A program made the position numbers and the translations under genes. The notes beneath the pieces are model-generated. The model made no database searches. It saw nothing but the letters and a program-made list of their open reading frames with translations, and was not told the DNA's origin. This document shows, piece after piece, positions 23,130-33,600 of a DNA stretch of 45,621 nucleotides; the first letter of the stretch is position 1, and each line of letters begins with the position of its first letter. Source of the DNA: Flavobacteriaceae bacterium (GTDB taxonomy: Bacteria > Bacteroidota > Bacteroidia > Flavobacteriales > Flavobacteriaceae); contig JAESRX010000068.1 of assembly GCA_016764435.1 (NCBI GenBank), positions 1 through 45,621 of the forward strand, read 5' to 3'.

Positions 23130-23774
23130 ATGAGCAGCTATACCCCAAAATCGTACAGTAAATTAGAAGAAAATATCAACGTAGTATCGCATGGCGTTGG
23201 TTTTGTGTTCAGTCTGATTGGGCTTGTTTTATTGGTGCTAAAAGCAAGTCAAGTAGGGACGGCCATTACTATAGTTAGCGTGAGTATTTACGGGGTGAGC
23301 CTGATTCTTTTATATGCGGCATCTACCACTTATCATGCGGCAAAAACACCAACGCTTAGAGAGCGTCTTAATATTTTTGATCATGCGTCTATTTATGTGT
23401 TGATAGCAGGAACCTATACGCCTTTTACCTTGCTGGTATTAGATGGTTGGGTGGGCTGGACCATATTTGGCATCTCGTGGGGAATTGCATTGCTAGGGGT
23501 CATCCTAAAATTATTTTTTACGGGACAATACGATCGGGTATCTACCATTGCATACGTTGTGATGGGTTGGATTATTGTACTAGCTATCAATCCTCTGATG
23601 GAAAATTTAGTATCGGAAGGCTTGTGGTTATTGTTGGCCGGAGGTGTGAGTTATACGCTTGGTGCCGTACTCTACAGCATTAACAAGCTCCCTTTTAATC
23701 ATGCTATTTTTCATTTCTTTGTCCTTTTTGGGAGTCTGGCGCATTTTATGGCGGTATATTTCTTTGTCTTATAG
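23130..23774 (+). CDS. Hemolysin III / PAQR-type membrane protein
   Basis: This 214-residue protein has seven predicted membrane helices and the motifs of the hemolysin III/PAQR family: ENINVVSHGVGFVF at the N-terminus, STTYHA, FDHASIYVLIAGTYTPF, and NHAIFHFFVLFGSLAHF at the C-terminus. The conserved Ser, Asp and His residues form the metal site of the family. Bacterial members (YqfA/TrhA) have been linked to membrane fluidity and lipid homeostasis; haemolytic activity is not implied. It stands alone, with about 200 non-coding bases on the downstream side. Confidence 0.93.
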   Translation: MSSYTPKSYSKLEENINVVSHGVGFVFSLIGLVLLVLKASQVGTAITIVSVSIYGVSLILLYAASTTYHAAKTPTLRERLNIFDHASIYVLIAGTYTPFTLLVLDGWVGWTIFGISWGIALLGVILKLFFTGQYDRVSTIAYVVMGWIIVLAINPLMENLVSEGLWLLLAGGVSYTLGAVLYSINKLPFNHAIFHFFVLFGSLAHFMAVYFFVL

Positions 23775-23809
23775 GTTGAGTACATTTTCTAGAACTTTTT
23801 TATTTACCT

Positions 23810-23851
23810 ATAAACTAAGGTGTTATGTAAGGTAGGGGGCCGTTAGTTTAT
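23810..23851. repeat. Long-loop inverted repeat after the hemolysin III gene
   Basis: ATAAACTAA (23810-23818) and TTAGTTTAT (23843-23851) are perfect 9-base arms around 24 bases. No T run follows. Function unknown. Confidence 0.4.
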
Positions 23852-23989
23852 CGCTCTACAAACGCGATGTCATTTTAGTTTTCTTAGAATTACAGACTTT
23901 GATTGAAGTTGTTTTTTTAGTGTAATTTTATTTTTTTTCAAGAGGCAGTTAATAGATTGTCTGTATATTGTCGTAAAATTTTAATAGAG

Positions 23990-24502
23990 ATGAATAAATT
24001 AGGAGGTGTTTTACTACTGCTTGTAGTGTTTTCAATTAGCACCATTAGCTGTCGCAAGGAAATTAAAAAATCAGTTGAAAAATCGGAACAAAAAGACTTG
24101 CTATATCATCCCGAAGAGGATGCACAATCCGAAATAGATAAGGCCATTTCTAGGGCAGCTTTGGAAGGGAAACATGTACTCTTACAAGTAGGAGGGAACT
24201 GGTGTGGCTGGTGTATTTTATTTGATAAAAAAGTGAAATCTACGGAGGTTTTAAAAACAATGATTGCTGAGAATTTTGTAGTCTATCATGTAAATTGGAG
24301 CAAGGAGAATAAAAATAAAGAGGTGCTGGATAAATTAGGAAATCCAGAAAAATTAGGCTTCCCGGTTTTTGTAGTGTTGGATGGTACGGGTAAAAGAATT
24401 CATACACAACCAAGTGGTGTATTGGAAGAAGGAAAAGGACATAGTACGGAAAAAGTAAGGGCCTTTTTAAAAGAATGGTCTCCAAAAGAGTTCCCTAAAT
24501 AA
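23990..24502 (+). CDS. Thioredoxin-family lipoprotein
   Basis: From the ATG at 23990 the protein has 170 residues; the frame is open 11 codons further to a TTG, but the signal peptide begins at MNKLGGVLLLLVVF. Its hydrophobic core ends in SISTISC, a loose Bacteroidota-type lipobox, so it is probably anchored facing the periplasm. The thioredoxin-like fold contains GNWCGWCILFDKKV (CxxC) and the cis-Pro region LGFPVFVVLDGTGKRIHTQPSG. This fits a DUF255/thioredoxin-like thiol-disulfide protein. A second lipoprotein gene follows after 55 bases. Confidence 0.82.
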   Translation: MNKLGGVLLLLVVFSISTISCRKEIKKSVEKSEQKDLLYHPEEDAQSEIDKAISRAALEGKHVLLQVGGNWCGWCILFDKKVKSTEVLKTMIAENFVVYHVNWSKENKNKEVLDKLGNPEKLGFPVFVVLDGTGKRIHTQPSGVLEEGKGHSTEKVRAFLKEWSPKEFPK

Positions 24503-24557
24503 CCTTTTAGTAAAAAAGAAAAAGAAGTATTATTTTAGTTGAAAAAAGAAAAACGTT

Positions 24558-25145
24558 ATGAAAAATAGAGTAAAAATAGTGTTGATCGCAATGTTTGCGT
24601 TTCAATTTATTGTTTCGTGTTGTAATTGTGAATCGTCAGAAACGTTTGAAAATCACTATAGCGAAGTAAGTATTATTGCTTATGATACGTCTGGGTTTTC
24701 GGTTGTTGAAGCGACGGAAAATGTGTTTAAGAATGCATTTGGACTTGGGATTCTGGTTGGTTCTGAGGCCATTAAAGTGTCGAGTAGTCTGCAGTTTTTT
24801 AAAGAATTGGGCTTTGGTAGCGCTTTAGCATTTCAGTGTGATTGTGATGAAAATAAGTTTCTATATCCAGATCCTTTATCAAAGCTAGTGATTTATGCAA
24901 TTGATCCTGATACTCTTGTGAAAACAATAGTTACGGAGAACTTTAATATGCGATCCTATGATGATACTTTTATCTCTGTGGATGCGTTTTTTGAATTGCG
25001 AGAAGAATGGCATGATGGTTTCCAGTTGACTTTAGTGTCTTCTGATAATTTACCAGACCAGGTTATTTTTATGGCGGAAGTATTTCTAGCCTCTGGAAAA
25101 TCATTTACGAATCAGACAGCGACGGTTCACTTCATCTCCAACTAA
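24558..25145 (+). CDS. Hypothetical lipoprotein, 195 aa
   Basis: The signal peptide MKNRVKIVLIAMFAFQFIVSCC ends in a lipobox-like IVSC, indicating a lipoprotein. The mature part begins CCNCES and contains a further Cys-x-Cys (QCDCDENKF) in the middle. No family was recognised with confidence; the fold looks beta-rich. It follows the thioredoxin-like lipoprotein by 55 bases on the same strand, and the clustered cysteines make it a conceivable redox client, but this is only a guess. Confidence 0.6.
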   Translation: MKNRVKIVLIAMFAFQFIVSCCNCESSETFENHYSEVSIIAYDTSGFSVVEATENVFKNAFGLGILVGSEAIKVSSSLQFFKELGFGSALAFQCDCDENKFLYPDPLSKLVIYAIDPDTLVKTIVTENFNMRSYDDTFISVDAFFELREEWHDGFQLTLVSSDNLPDQVIFMAEVFLASGKSFTNQTATVHFISN

Positions 25146-25246
25146 GAGATCCGAAAGTGCTATTATGGGATACGTTACCTTGGATACGCTTAGGAATAGT
25201 ATTATTTCTAAGCTATTATTGAAGCTGTGCTTGGGGTTTATTAGTG

Positions 25247-25972
25247 TTAGAATTGCTTTGTAAAAGCGATTGAAAATCCCTGGTCACTTAGGCTTGGAAA
25301 CACGGTAATTCCAGGGCTGTTTTTAAAAGGGTTTACGTTTTTAAAAGGTTCTATTAGGTAGACTAATTTTGCCATGGCTATTCCTATTCCTGCACCAATA
25401 AGTGTGTCAGAAACCCAATGTTTATTATTGGCCATTCTAAAATACATTACAGCACTAGAGCTTACAAAACCGCTATAAGCAATGGCTGTATTGGTGTTTT
25501 TATATTCTTCGTACAGTACGGTGGCAGCCGAAAAACTCATGGCAGTATGTCCGGAAGGCATGGCATTAGAATTGGAGCCGTCAGGTCTTGTTTTTTTAAA
25601 GATATTCTTCAGTCCTTTGGTAATTAGATAGGTACTTGTAGTGGCAATAAATACATTTTTTCCTTGGTCAAACCAATGATTTTTAGCCTCTATTCCTGCA
25701 AAATTTGCAGCCAAAGCAATGGTGGCAGGTGTTAGCACAAGGTAATCATCGGCATGGGTATGGAAGTTTGGTTTTACTGTTTTTAAGATGTTTTTCTGGA
25801 GGTCTTTTTCTAGCGCGCTTTTAGATAAAATAAATCCAAGTGTAATTAATGAGGCGGGGATAATGGCCTTTTTAAAGGTGTTCTTCTTGTAGGACTGTTG
25901 CGTCTCTTGAGAACAAATGGTATTTGAGATTACAAATAAACAAAGCGTACCGATAATTATTTTTTTAAACAT
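25247..25972 (-). CDS. PAP2 family phosphatase
   Basis: This 241-residue protein has a signal peptide or first helix (MFKKIIIGTLCLFVISNTICSQ) and the three phosphatase motifs of PAP2/type 2 phosphatidic acid phosphatases: KKTRPDGS, MPSGHTAMSFS, and FRMANNKHWVSD (Arg-5-His-3-Asp). Substrates may be phosphatidic acid, undecaprenyl pyrophosphate or lipid A phosphates; sequence does not decide. It lies 7 bases after mfd on the same strand, so it is likely co-transcribed, though a functional link with transcription-coupled repair is not evident. Confidence 0.9.
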   Translation of the reverse strand: MFKKIIIGTLCLFVISNTICSQETQQSYKKNTFKKAIIPASLITLGFILSKSALEKDLQKNILKTVKPNFHTHADDYLVLTPATIALAANFAGIEAKNHWFDQGKNVFIATTSTYLITKGLKNIFKKTRPDGSNSNAMPSGHTAMSFSAATVLYEEYKNTNTAIAYSGFVSSSAVMYFRMANNKHWVSDTLIGAGIGIAMAKLVYLIEPFKNVNPFKNSPGITVFPSLSDQGFSIAFTKQF

Positions 25973-25979
25973 GGGAATC

Positions 25980-28900
25980 CTAAATTTCTTTCAAGATGTA
26001 TAACGCTTTTTGTACCGAAGTTATTTCGTTGAAACTCAGTAATAATCGCAAGCCGTTTTTGGTTTGTTTCTCTTTCATGGTACATTTTCCTGGTTGTGAT
26101 TGTACGAACTGTAATACCTGTGTAAATATGGGAGATTCGTAAAAGGAACTGTCCTGATTGGAGATAAAATAACCAATCATTTTATCTCGTTTTAAAATAA
26201 GGCGTTCTAATCCTATATGTTTGGCAGCCCATTTTAAGCGGACGGAATCTAATAGGTCAATCACCTGAACCGGAAGTTCTCCAAAACGATCCACCAGTTT
26301 GTCCTCAAACAACTGAAGTTTTTCAGTGGTAGTAATGCTACTTAATTCACTGTACAAGCTTAAACGTTCTGAAATTACATTGATATAATCATCAGGAAAT
26401 AAGATTTCAAAATCAGTGTCTATTTGAATGTCTTTTACATAATCGGTTGGTTTTCCCTTGTTTTGGTCTTTGTATAAGTCCTTAAATTCGTTTTCTTTAA
26501 GTTCATCGATGGCTTCACTCAGGATTTTTTGGTAGGTGTCAAAGCCTATATCGTTGATAAAACCACTTTGTTCTCCGCCTAAAATATCCCCAGCACCCCG
26601 AATTTCTAAATCTTTCATGGCAATGTTAATCCCACTCCCTAAATCAGAAAATATCTCGATGGCATTGATACGTCTTCTCGCATCTTCCGTCATCATGTGA
26701 AATGGGGGGGTTATAAAGTAACAGAAAGCTTTTTTATTAGACCTACCGACACGTCCACGCATCTGGTGTAAATCTGACAGGCCAAAATTGTTCGCATTAT
26801 TAATAAACATGGTATTGGCATTGGGAACATCTAAACCACTTTCTATAATGGTGGTGGCTACGAGTACATCAAATTCATTATTGATAAACGACAGCATTAA
26901 TTGTTCTAGTTTTTTACCTTCTAATTGTCCATGTCCGATACCTATTTTAGCGTTTGGAACCAAGCGTTGTATTAAGCCTGCAACTTCTTGAATATTTTCA
27001 ATGCGATTGTGGACAAAAAAGACTTGTCCTCCACGGGCTATTTCATAGCTAATAGCATCTCTAATCAGTTCTTCGCTAAACCTAATAACAGTTGTTTCAA
27101 TAGGGTGCCTGTTTGGGGGAGGGGTGTTTATGATAGACATGTCACGTGCGGCCATAAGTGAAAACTGTAAGGTTCGTGGAATGGGAGTCGCGGTTAAAGT
27201 AAGGGTGTCTATAGATTCTTTGAGTGTTTTTAATTTGTCTTTTACAGCCACTCCGAATTTCTGTTCTTCATCAATAATCAACAAGCCTAAATCTTTAAAT
27301 ATTATGGAATTGCTTGTCAATTGATGGGTTCCAATAACGATGTCTATACTTCCGTCTGCTAAGCCAGCCAATACTTGCTTTCGTTGGTTTCCGGTTCTAA
27401 ATCTGTTGATATAATCTACCGTAACAGGGAAGTCTTTTAAGCGATCGGTAAATGTTTTAAAATGCTGGAAAGCAAGAATGGTAGTTGGCACTAAAATAGC
27501 GACTTGTTTTCCATTGTCTACGGCTTTAAACGCAGCCCTAATGGCGATTTCTGTTTTTCCAAATCCTACATCTCCACAGACCAGTCTATCCATAGGGCGG
27601 TCTATTTCCATGTCGGTTTTTACATCCTGTGTTGCGGTGACTTGATCCGGTGTATCTTCGTACATAAAACTTGCTTCCAAGGCGTGTTGCATATTGCTGT
27701 CTTGGTTAAAGCGAAAGCCTTTTTGCATTTTTCTTTTGGCGTATAATTCGATCAAATTATAGGCAATATGCTTGATGCGTGATTTGGTTTTTTGCTTGAG
27801 TTTTTTCCAAGTATTGGAGCCAAGTTTGTGTAATTTAGGCGCTTTTCCATCCTTTCCTGTAAACTTGGTGATTTTATGTAAAGAGTGAATACTGATGTAT
27901 AAAATATCACGTTCCCCGTACATTAATTTGATCGCTTCCTGTTTTTTACCTTCTACATCTATTTTTTGAAGACCTCCAAATTTTCCAATCCCATGGTCTA
28001 TATGCGTCACATAGTCTCCTATTTCTAAACTGGTGAGTTCTTTTAAGGAGATGGCTTGTTTTTTAGAGAATCCATTTTTTAATCTGAATTTATGGTAGCG
28101 TTCAAATATTTGATGGTCTGTGTAGCAGGCTATTTTTAAATCATCATCTAAAAAACCTTGGAATAATGGGAATACGATGGTTTCATATTCGAGAGTGTCG
28201 GTTTCGTCACTGAATATCTCATCAAATCTGTCTGCTTGTTTTTGATTGTCACAGAATAGATAATTATGATACCCGTTCCGGGTATTTTGTTGTAGGTTTT
28301 CTATTAAAAGATTGAATTTCTTATTAAAGGAAGGTTGTGGGCTAGTGGCAAAGCCAATGTTGGTGGCGTCTGTTACAAGTTTGGTAGATTCCTTGGTGTT
28401 TATTTTAACAAAGGAAAAGGATTCCAGTTGTTGGACGATTCGTTGGCTTGTACAGAATAGTTGGGCGGGTTTTCCGCGTTCTATGGTGGCATTTAATTCG
28501 CTAAAAGCAATTTCGGCTTTCGAGTATAAAGTATCCAATCTCCCGGTCAGTAAGTCCATATTTTTTACAAATAGAAGGCTGTTAGAAGGGATGTATTGTA
28601 AAAAACTCTCTCGTTTTTCACCACTTGTTTTCTGTTCTAAATTTGGGATGATGGCTATTTTTTTTACCTTTTCTGTAGAAAGTTGAGTTTCGATATCAAA
28701 GGTTCGGATACTTTCTACTTCATCATCAAAAAATTCGATACGGTAAGGGCTATCATTAGAAAAAGAAAAAACATCAATAATTCCTCCACGTACAGAGAAT
28801 TCTCCAGGTTCGGTTACAAAGTCTACACGGTTAAATTGGTATTCAAAGAGAACCTCATTTACGAAATCTAAGTCTAATTTATCATTGACACTTATTTTTA

Positions 28901-29327
28901 AGGTACTTTTATTTAGTGTAGATTTTGTAACTACTTGTTCGAAAAGCGCATCCGGATAGGTGACAATAAGTGCTGGTTTTTTTTTAGAATTGATGCGGTT
29001 GAGTACTTCAGCACGCATGAGAACATTGGCATTGTCTGTTTCGTCTATTTGGTAGGGTCTTCGGTAAGATCCGGGGTAAAAAAGTACATTTTTATCTCCT
29101 AATAATGCCTCAAAATCATTCAAATAATAAGCAGCTTCTTCTTTGTCGTTAAAAATTAATACAAAGGGGATGTGGCTACTTTTAAATACTTCAGAAACAA
29201 CAAAAGATAAAGAAGAACCTACGAGGTTTGAAATTGAGAGTTGTACTGTAGGTTTCTCAAGGATTTTGATAAAAGTTTTCACTTTTTTCGATTGCTGTAG
29301 TTGACTTAAAATTTGTGGTATACTCAA
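25980..29327 (-). CDS. mfd: Transcription-repair coupling factor
   Basis: This 1115-residue ATP-dependent DNA translocase removes stalled RNA polymerase and recruits UvrA. The order of domains is canonical. A UvrB-homology region (about 1-350) contains EFSVRGGIIDVF at 177-188. An RNA-polymerase-interacting CarD-like domain (about 435-490) contains IGDYVTHIDHGIGKF. RecG-like helicase motors follow, with Walker A GDVGFGKT at 585-592, DEEQ at 686-689, the TATPIPRTL motif and HQMRGRVGRS. A C-terminal TRCF domain ends the protein. The promoter box at 29344-29351 gives a leader of about ten bases. The PAP2 gene follows 7 bases downstream. Confidence 0.97.
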   Translation of the reverse strand: MSIPQILSQLQQSKKVKTFIKILEKPTVQLSISNLVGSSLSFVVSEVFKSSHIPFVLIFNDKEEAAYYLNDFEALLGDKNVLFYPGSYRRPYQIDETDNANVLMRAEVLNRINSKKKPALIVTYPDALFEQVVTKSTLNKSTLKISVNDKLDLDFVNEVLFEYQFNRVDFVTEPGEFSVRGGIIDVFSFSNDSPYRIEFFDDEVESIRTFDIETQLSTEKVKKIAIIPNLEQKTSGEKRESFLQYIPSNSLLFVKNMDLLTGRLDTLYSKAEIAFSELNATIERGKPAQLFCTSQRIVQQLESFSFVKINTKESTKLVTDATNIGFATSPQPSFNKKFNLLIENLQQNTRNGYHNYLFCDNQKQADRFDEIFSDETDTLEYETIVFPLFQGFLDDDLKIACYTDHQIFERYHKFRLKNGFSKKQAISLKELTSLEIGDYVTHIDHGIGKFGGLQKIDVEGKKQEAIKLMYGERDILYISIHSLHKITKFTGKDGKAPKLHKLGSNTWKKLKQKTKSRIKHIAYNLIELYAKRKMQKGFRFNQDSNMQHALEASFMYEDTPDQVTATQDVKTDMEIDRPMDRLVCGDVGFGKTEIAIRAAFKAVDNGKQVAILVPTTILAFQHFKTFTDRLKDFPVTVDYINRFRTGNQRKQVLAGLADGSIDIVIGTHQLTSNSIIFKDLGLLIIDEEQKFGVAVKDKLKTLKESIDTLTLTATPIPRTLQFSLMAARDMSIINTPPPNRHPIETTVIRFSEELIRDAISYEIARGGQVFFVHNRIENIQEVAGLIQRLVPNAKIGIGHGQLEGKKLEQLMLSFINNEFDVLVATTIIESGLDVPNANTMFINNANNFGLSDLHQMRGRVGRSNKKAFCYFITPPFHMMTEDARRRINAIEIFSDLGSGINIAMKDLEIRGAGDILGGEQSGFINDIGFDTYQKILSEAIDELKENEFKDLYKDQNKGKPTDYVKDIQIDTDFEILFPDDYINVISERLSLYSELSSITTTEKLQLFEDKLVDRFGELPVQVIDLLDSVRLKWAAKHIGLERLILKRDKMIGYFISNQDSSFYESPIFTQVLQFVQSQPGKCTMKEKQTKNGLRLLLSFNEITSVQKALYILKEI

Positions 29328-29343
29328 GGTGAAATATTTTGGA

Positions 29344-29351
29344 CAAATATA
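29344..29351 (-). promoter_or_regulatory. -7 box TATATTTG of mfd
   Basis: An exact consensus match on the minus strand, 16 bases upstream of the mfd ATG at 29327. Confidence 0.65.
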
Positions 29352-29414
29352 AGCAAAGTATCATTTAATTGTCGATGAAGGAGCGGTGATGTTTTTGAAG
29401 ATGAAATTAATACT

Positions 29415-29422
29415 TATATTTG
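29415..29422 (+). promoter_or_regulatory. -7 box TATATTTG of the terB-like gene
   Basis: An exact consensus match located inside the longest open frame (which begins at 29386) and 17 bases before the ATG at 29440. It decides the start codon of the terB-like gene. Confidence 0.65.
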
Positions 29423-29439
29423 CTTTAAAAATTATAGAT

Positions 29440-29874
29440 ATGTTAATTTCAAATTTTAACCTTAATGGCGAAAAAAAACGGATTGTAATGCATTTTGCAA
29501 GCATCGTTCGTTTAGCATTAGTGGATGATGTGATTTCTGAAAATGAAGAGAAAATGTTAAAAAGGCTAGCCAAGCGATTCCATATCTTGGAGGAGCACTA
29601 CAAAGAAATTTTAAAAGAACCAGAGCAGTATGCTATTGCAACACCGCATAGCTACGAGGTGCGTATAGAGAGGTTATATGATTTAGCCACCATGATTTTT
29701 GCAGATAAAGAAGTCACAGGAGAAGAAGCAAGGATTTTGCGTAGAATAGGCGTAGGGATTGGTTTTTCTGTCGATAATGTTGAAAAAGTGACGGATGAAG
29801 CCATTCACTTAATATTGAATAATAATAGTTTAGAGGATTTTAAAAAAGCGATTAAAGAGGTCAATAAAATTTAA
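29440..29874 (+). CDS. TerB-like (tellurite resistance TerB fold) protein
   Basis: This 144-residue, all-helical cytoplasmic protein shows the internal duplication of TerB-like domains. Two acidic segments of the A-D-x(n)-E type are present: LALVDDVISENEEKMLKRL and MIFADKEVTGEEARILRRI. The start at 29440 (MLISNFNLNGEKKR) is chosen because a TATATTTG promoter lies at 29415-29422, inside the longer frame beginning at 29386, and because the extra 18 residues are low-complexity hydrophobic. It is divergent from mfd. TerB-like proteins are linked to metal and stress responses at the inner membrane; the role here is not known. Confidence 0.75.
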   Translation: MLISNFNLNGEKKRIVMHFASIVRLALVDDVISENEEKMLKRLAKRFHILEEHYKEILKEPEQYAIATPHSYEVRIERLYDLATMIFADKEVTGEEARILRRIGVGIGFSVDNVEKVTDEAIHLILNNNSLEDFKKAIKEVNKI

Positions 29875-29995
29875 GAGATAGAATTGTACTAGTAGTTAGT
29901 GTAGTCTTGCATTGTTATGAGTATATTATTTGTAAAATTTTGCCGTTTCTATAGAGAATAAATTACGTAGTTTTTAAGCTAAAAATAATAAGTAA

Positions 29996-30604
29996 ATGAA
30001 GAAAAGTGTTCTAGTAAGTATTATGTTGTTCCTCTATGTGCAGGTAGCTGCACAGAAAAAAACAGATAAATGGATGATTGGAGTAGGAGTGACTGCTGTT
30101 GATTTTTACCCTACAAAAGTGGGGAATTCAGTGGGGCTGTTCAATGAAATTACAAATGCGAGAGACCATTGGTCTATTTCTGGCCCAAGAATACATGCGG
30201 CAAGACACGTGACAGGGAAATTTTCGGTGGACCTAGGATTGTCTTTTAATAGTATTGGAAAAGTAGGAGACATTGAATTGACGAAGAAATTAAAATATGT
30301 TGCTTTTGATGTTGCGGGTCAATATGCTTTTTTAACAGCAGAAAAAACAATACAACCATATGTTTTCGTGGGGACGGGCTATACTATTTTAAATAAAAAT
30401 GGAGCGATCACCATGAATGCCGGTTTGGGATCTTCGGTATGGCTTAATGATTCTGTTGGGATTAATTTACAAGGTGTTTATAAACATACGAGTGATACAA
30501 ATCTAGATGTTGCAGCACATTTTATCTATTCAGCTACATTAATTATGAGTATTTCTGGGTTTTTAGGGAATCGTGGTCACGGGAGTCGAGCTTGTTATTA
30601 TTAA
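29996..30604 (+). CDS. Outer-membrane beta-barrel, paralogue of the OmpA barrel domain
   Basis: This 202-residue protein has a signal peptide (MKKSVLVSIMLFLYVQVAAQ). Its barrel is visibly related to the N-terminal barrel of the OmpA protein at 35264-36667: both share an IGxGVxAVDFYP opening, an F(D/N)E-(I/F)-x-NAxDH segment, a KxGD(I/V) strand, an F-D-V/L-A-A-like strand, GxGYT, and GINLQ/GLNIQ-x-x-YKH. It lacks the calcium repeats and the peptidoglycan-binding domain, and ends in GSRACYY instead. It sits upstream of the AddA gene, about 4.6 kb from the full OmpA. Probably a barrel-only duplicate; function unknown. Confidence 0.78.
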   Translation: MKKSVLVSIMLFLYVQVAAQKKTDKWMIGVGVTAVDFYPTKVGNSVGLFNEITNARDHWSISGPRIHAARHVTGKFSVDLGLSFNSIGKVGDIELTKKLKYVAFDVAGQYAFLTAEKTIQPYVFVGTGYTILNKNGAITMNAGLGSSVWLNDSVGINLQGVYKHTSDTNLDVAAHFIYSATLIMSISGFLGNRGHGSRACYY

Positions 30605-30665
30605 AAATAAAAATTTGCGCTAATTCCAATAGGTAGTTTATTACCTTGCATTCAAAATTAGCAGT

Positions 30666-33600
30666 ATGCCTACGACAGATTTATTTCAAGTTTACAATGC
30701 CTCAGCGGGTAGTGGTAAAACATTTACCTTGGTGAAGGAATACCTTAAAATAGTCCTTTCCACCAGTAATCCCTTTCGGTTTCAGCAGATTTTAGCCATT
30801 ACTTTTACGAATAAGGCAGCCAATGAGATGAAATCTCGGGTGCTCAATAATTTACAGGAATTTTCGAAAGGTAAAAAGAACGATATATTTCTGGTCTTAC
30901 AGGAAGAAATGAAGTGTACAGACACCTTGTTGATTTCTAGGGCAAAAAAAGTGATCGAAAAAATTCTTCAAAACTACGGAGCTTTTAGTATTACTACGAT
31001 TGATAGTTTTACCCATAAACTTATAAAAACGTTTGCTTTTGACTTAGGATTACCTCTTAATTTTGAGGTAGAATTGGATGCGCAATCCCTCTTAAATGAA
31101 GCCGTGGATGTGCTTATTTCTACCATAGGAAAAAACACCGAGGTTACGGACTTATTGATTAAATTTTCCATTCAAAAAGCCTCAGAAGACAAGGCATGGG
31201 ACATTACGGAAGACCTGAGAAATGTAGGGCGTATTTTATTAAATGAAACCGATAGTAAAAACATACGTAGTTTAAAGGATAAAACAGTAGCTGATTTTAA
31301 TGCCTATAAAAAAACCTTGGTTGCACGAAAAATATTATTGGAAGCTGAATTCCTGAGTATTGGAGTCGATGGGGTTAAAGAGATAGAAAATGCAGGGCTG
31401 GAGATAAAAGATTTTTATAGGTCTATGTTTTCAACTCATTTTTATCATTTGAAAAACAATTTTTCAAAAGCCACTTTTTTTGACCAAAACACCTTAAAAA
31501 ATCACATAGAAAATCAAAATTTCTATACCAAGTCTAAGCCTGATCATATTAAAAATTCGATTGAAGCGATTCTTCCTGCTCTCTTGAATTTATATGAAGC
31601 TTCTGAGGTGGTGTATCAAGAATATATATTGATAAATTTGGTGTTACAAGGATTAATTCCATTAGCCGTTTTAAATAATGTAAACCAAGCCTTAGAAACG
31701 ATCAAAGAGGAAAATAATATTCGATTAAATGCGGAGTTTAATCAGATGATTAGTGATAAAATTAAAGATGAGCCAACTCCGTTTATTTACGAACGTATCG
31801 GAGAGAAATACCGCTATTATTTTATCGATGAAATGCAGGATACTTCAGAGATGCAATGGCAAAATTTAATTCCTTTAATTAACAATTCTCTTTCTGGAGT
31901 AAATGATGCGGGAGAATTTGGGAAGTTGATGTTAGTCGGAGATGCGAAGCAGTCTATTTACAGATGGCGTGGCGGGAAGGCGGAGCAATTTATAGACTTG
32001 TCTAACAAGGGGAAAGGGCCAAAGTCCAATCCTTTTTTTGTCCCAAAAAACCTAAAGCACCTGGGGACGAATTACCGGTCTTATTCAGAAGTAATAAATT
32101 TTAATAATACTTTTTTCACACATAGTGCCAGTCACTTATCCAATGTAGATTATGCTAATTTGTACGCTACGGGAAGTTATCAAGAAACCAATAAAAATAC
32201 GGGTGGTTTTGTACAATTGTCTTTTTTAGAAAAGGACGAAGAGACTAAAAAGTTTGATTTCCCTGCTAAAGTACACGATATCATTTGCAATTTAGATAGC
32301 GGTTTTGATAAAAGCGAGGTCTGTGTTTTAGTAAGAAAACGATCACAGGGAGTGGATGTTGCAAGGTATTTATCGGAACGAGGTGTTCGTATTATTTCTT
32401 CGGAGACCTTGCAGTTACAGAACAGTCCTGCGGTATTGTTTTTAATAGATTGTTTGTCTGTTTTGTGTTTTCCTGACAATGAAGAAGCCAAGGTTAAATT
32501 ATTGTATTTTTTGCATAAACACTTAAAAAGCGAGAAGATTCTACATGTTTTTTTATCTGATTTTAGTGGTTTGAATACGGAAGATTATTTTAAAAAACTG
32601 GAAGATTATGGCGTTTTTTTTCATCTAGAGACCTATGTTCAGAACTCCTTTTACAATGGAGTGGAACAGCTGATAAAGGATTTTAAATTAGTGGAGGAGT
32701 CAGATGCCTATGTACAGTTTTTTTTAGACGTAGTATTGGAATATCAACAAAATAACAGTGCTACCTTATTAGATTTCCTCGAATTCTGGGAGCGAAAAAA
32801 AGATAGTTTGAGTATTGTAGCTCCCTCTACTAAGGGAGCGGTACATATTATGACGGTTCACAAAGCAAAAGGCTTGGAGTTCCCAGTGGTCATTTTCCCA
32901 TATGATTTGGATATATATAAGGATATGAGTCCAAAAACATGGTTGGAAACATCAGAAATCATCAAACCTTTTGATGCTTTATTAGTGGGCTTAAAAAAAG
33001 AAATTAAGTATACGGGAGCGGAAGGAACCGAAAAATATTTACAGCACAGAGAGGAGCAAGAATTAGATAATTTGAATATTCTATATGTTGCATTAACGCG
33101 AGCGGTAGAGCAACTCTATATTGTCTCAGAATATAAAATATCAAAGAAAGGAGAAGAGAATTTGAATTTTTATTCTGGCTACTTTATAAATTATATAAAA
33201 GACTTATCTCTATGGGATAGTGCACAGTTAGTCTATTCTTTTGGGGATGAAAAACGGATTAGTATTAAGAAAAAAGACACTGAAAATTTACGGTTATTAA
33301 GTCAAAAAACCTTTGTCTCTAGTTCTTGGGATAGTTTGGATATATCGGTGGTTACTAAAGCCTCTGTTTTATGGGGGACTAGCCAGGGAGAAGCTATTAA
33401 TTATGGAAACCTGGTACATGCGATGCTGGCAGAAGTTAAAACGAAAGAAGATATTGATGCTGTATTAAATGCGTATATAAGTGATGGGAGTATTCAGGAG
33501 GTAAATCGGGAAACATTTTATAAGATATTAATGGAGGTAGTATTGCATCCAGACTTGTTAAAGTGTTATGAGAAAGGTTTAAAGGTTTATAATGAACGAG

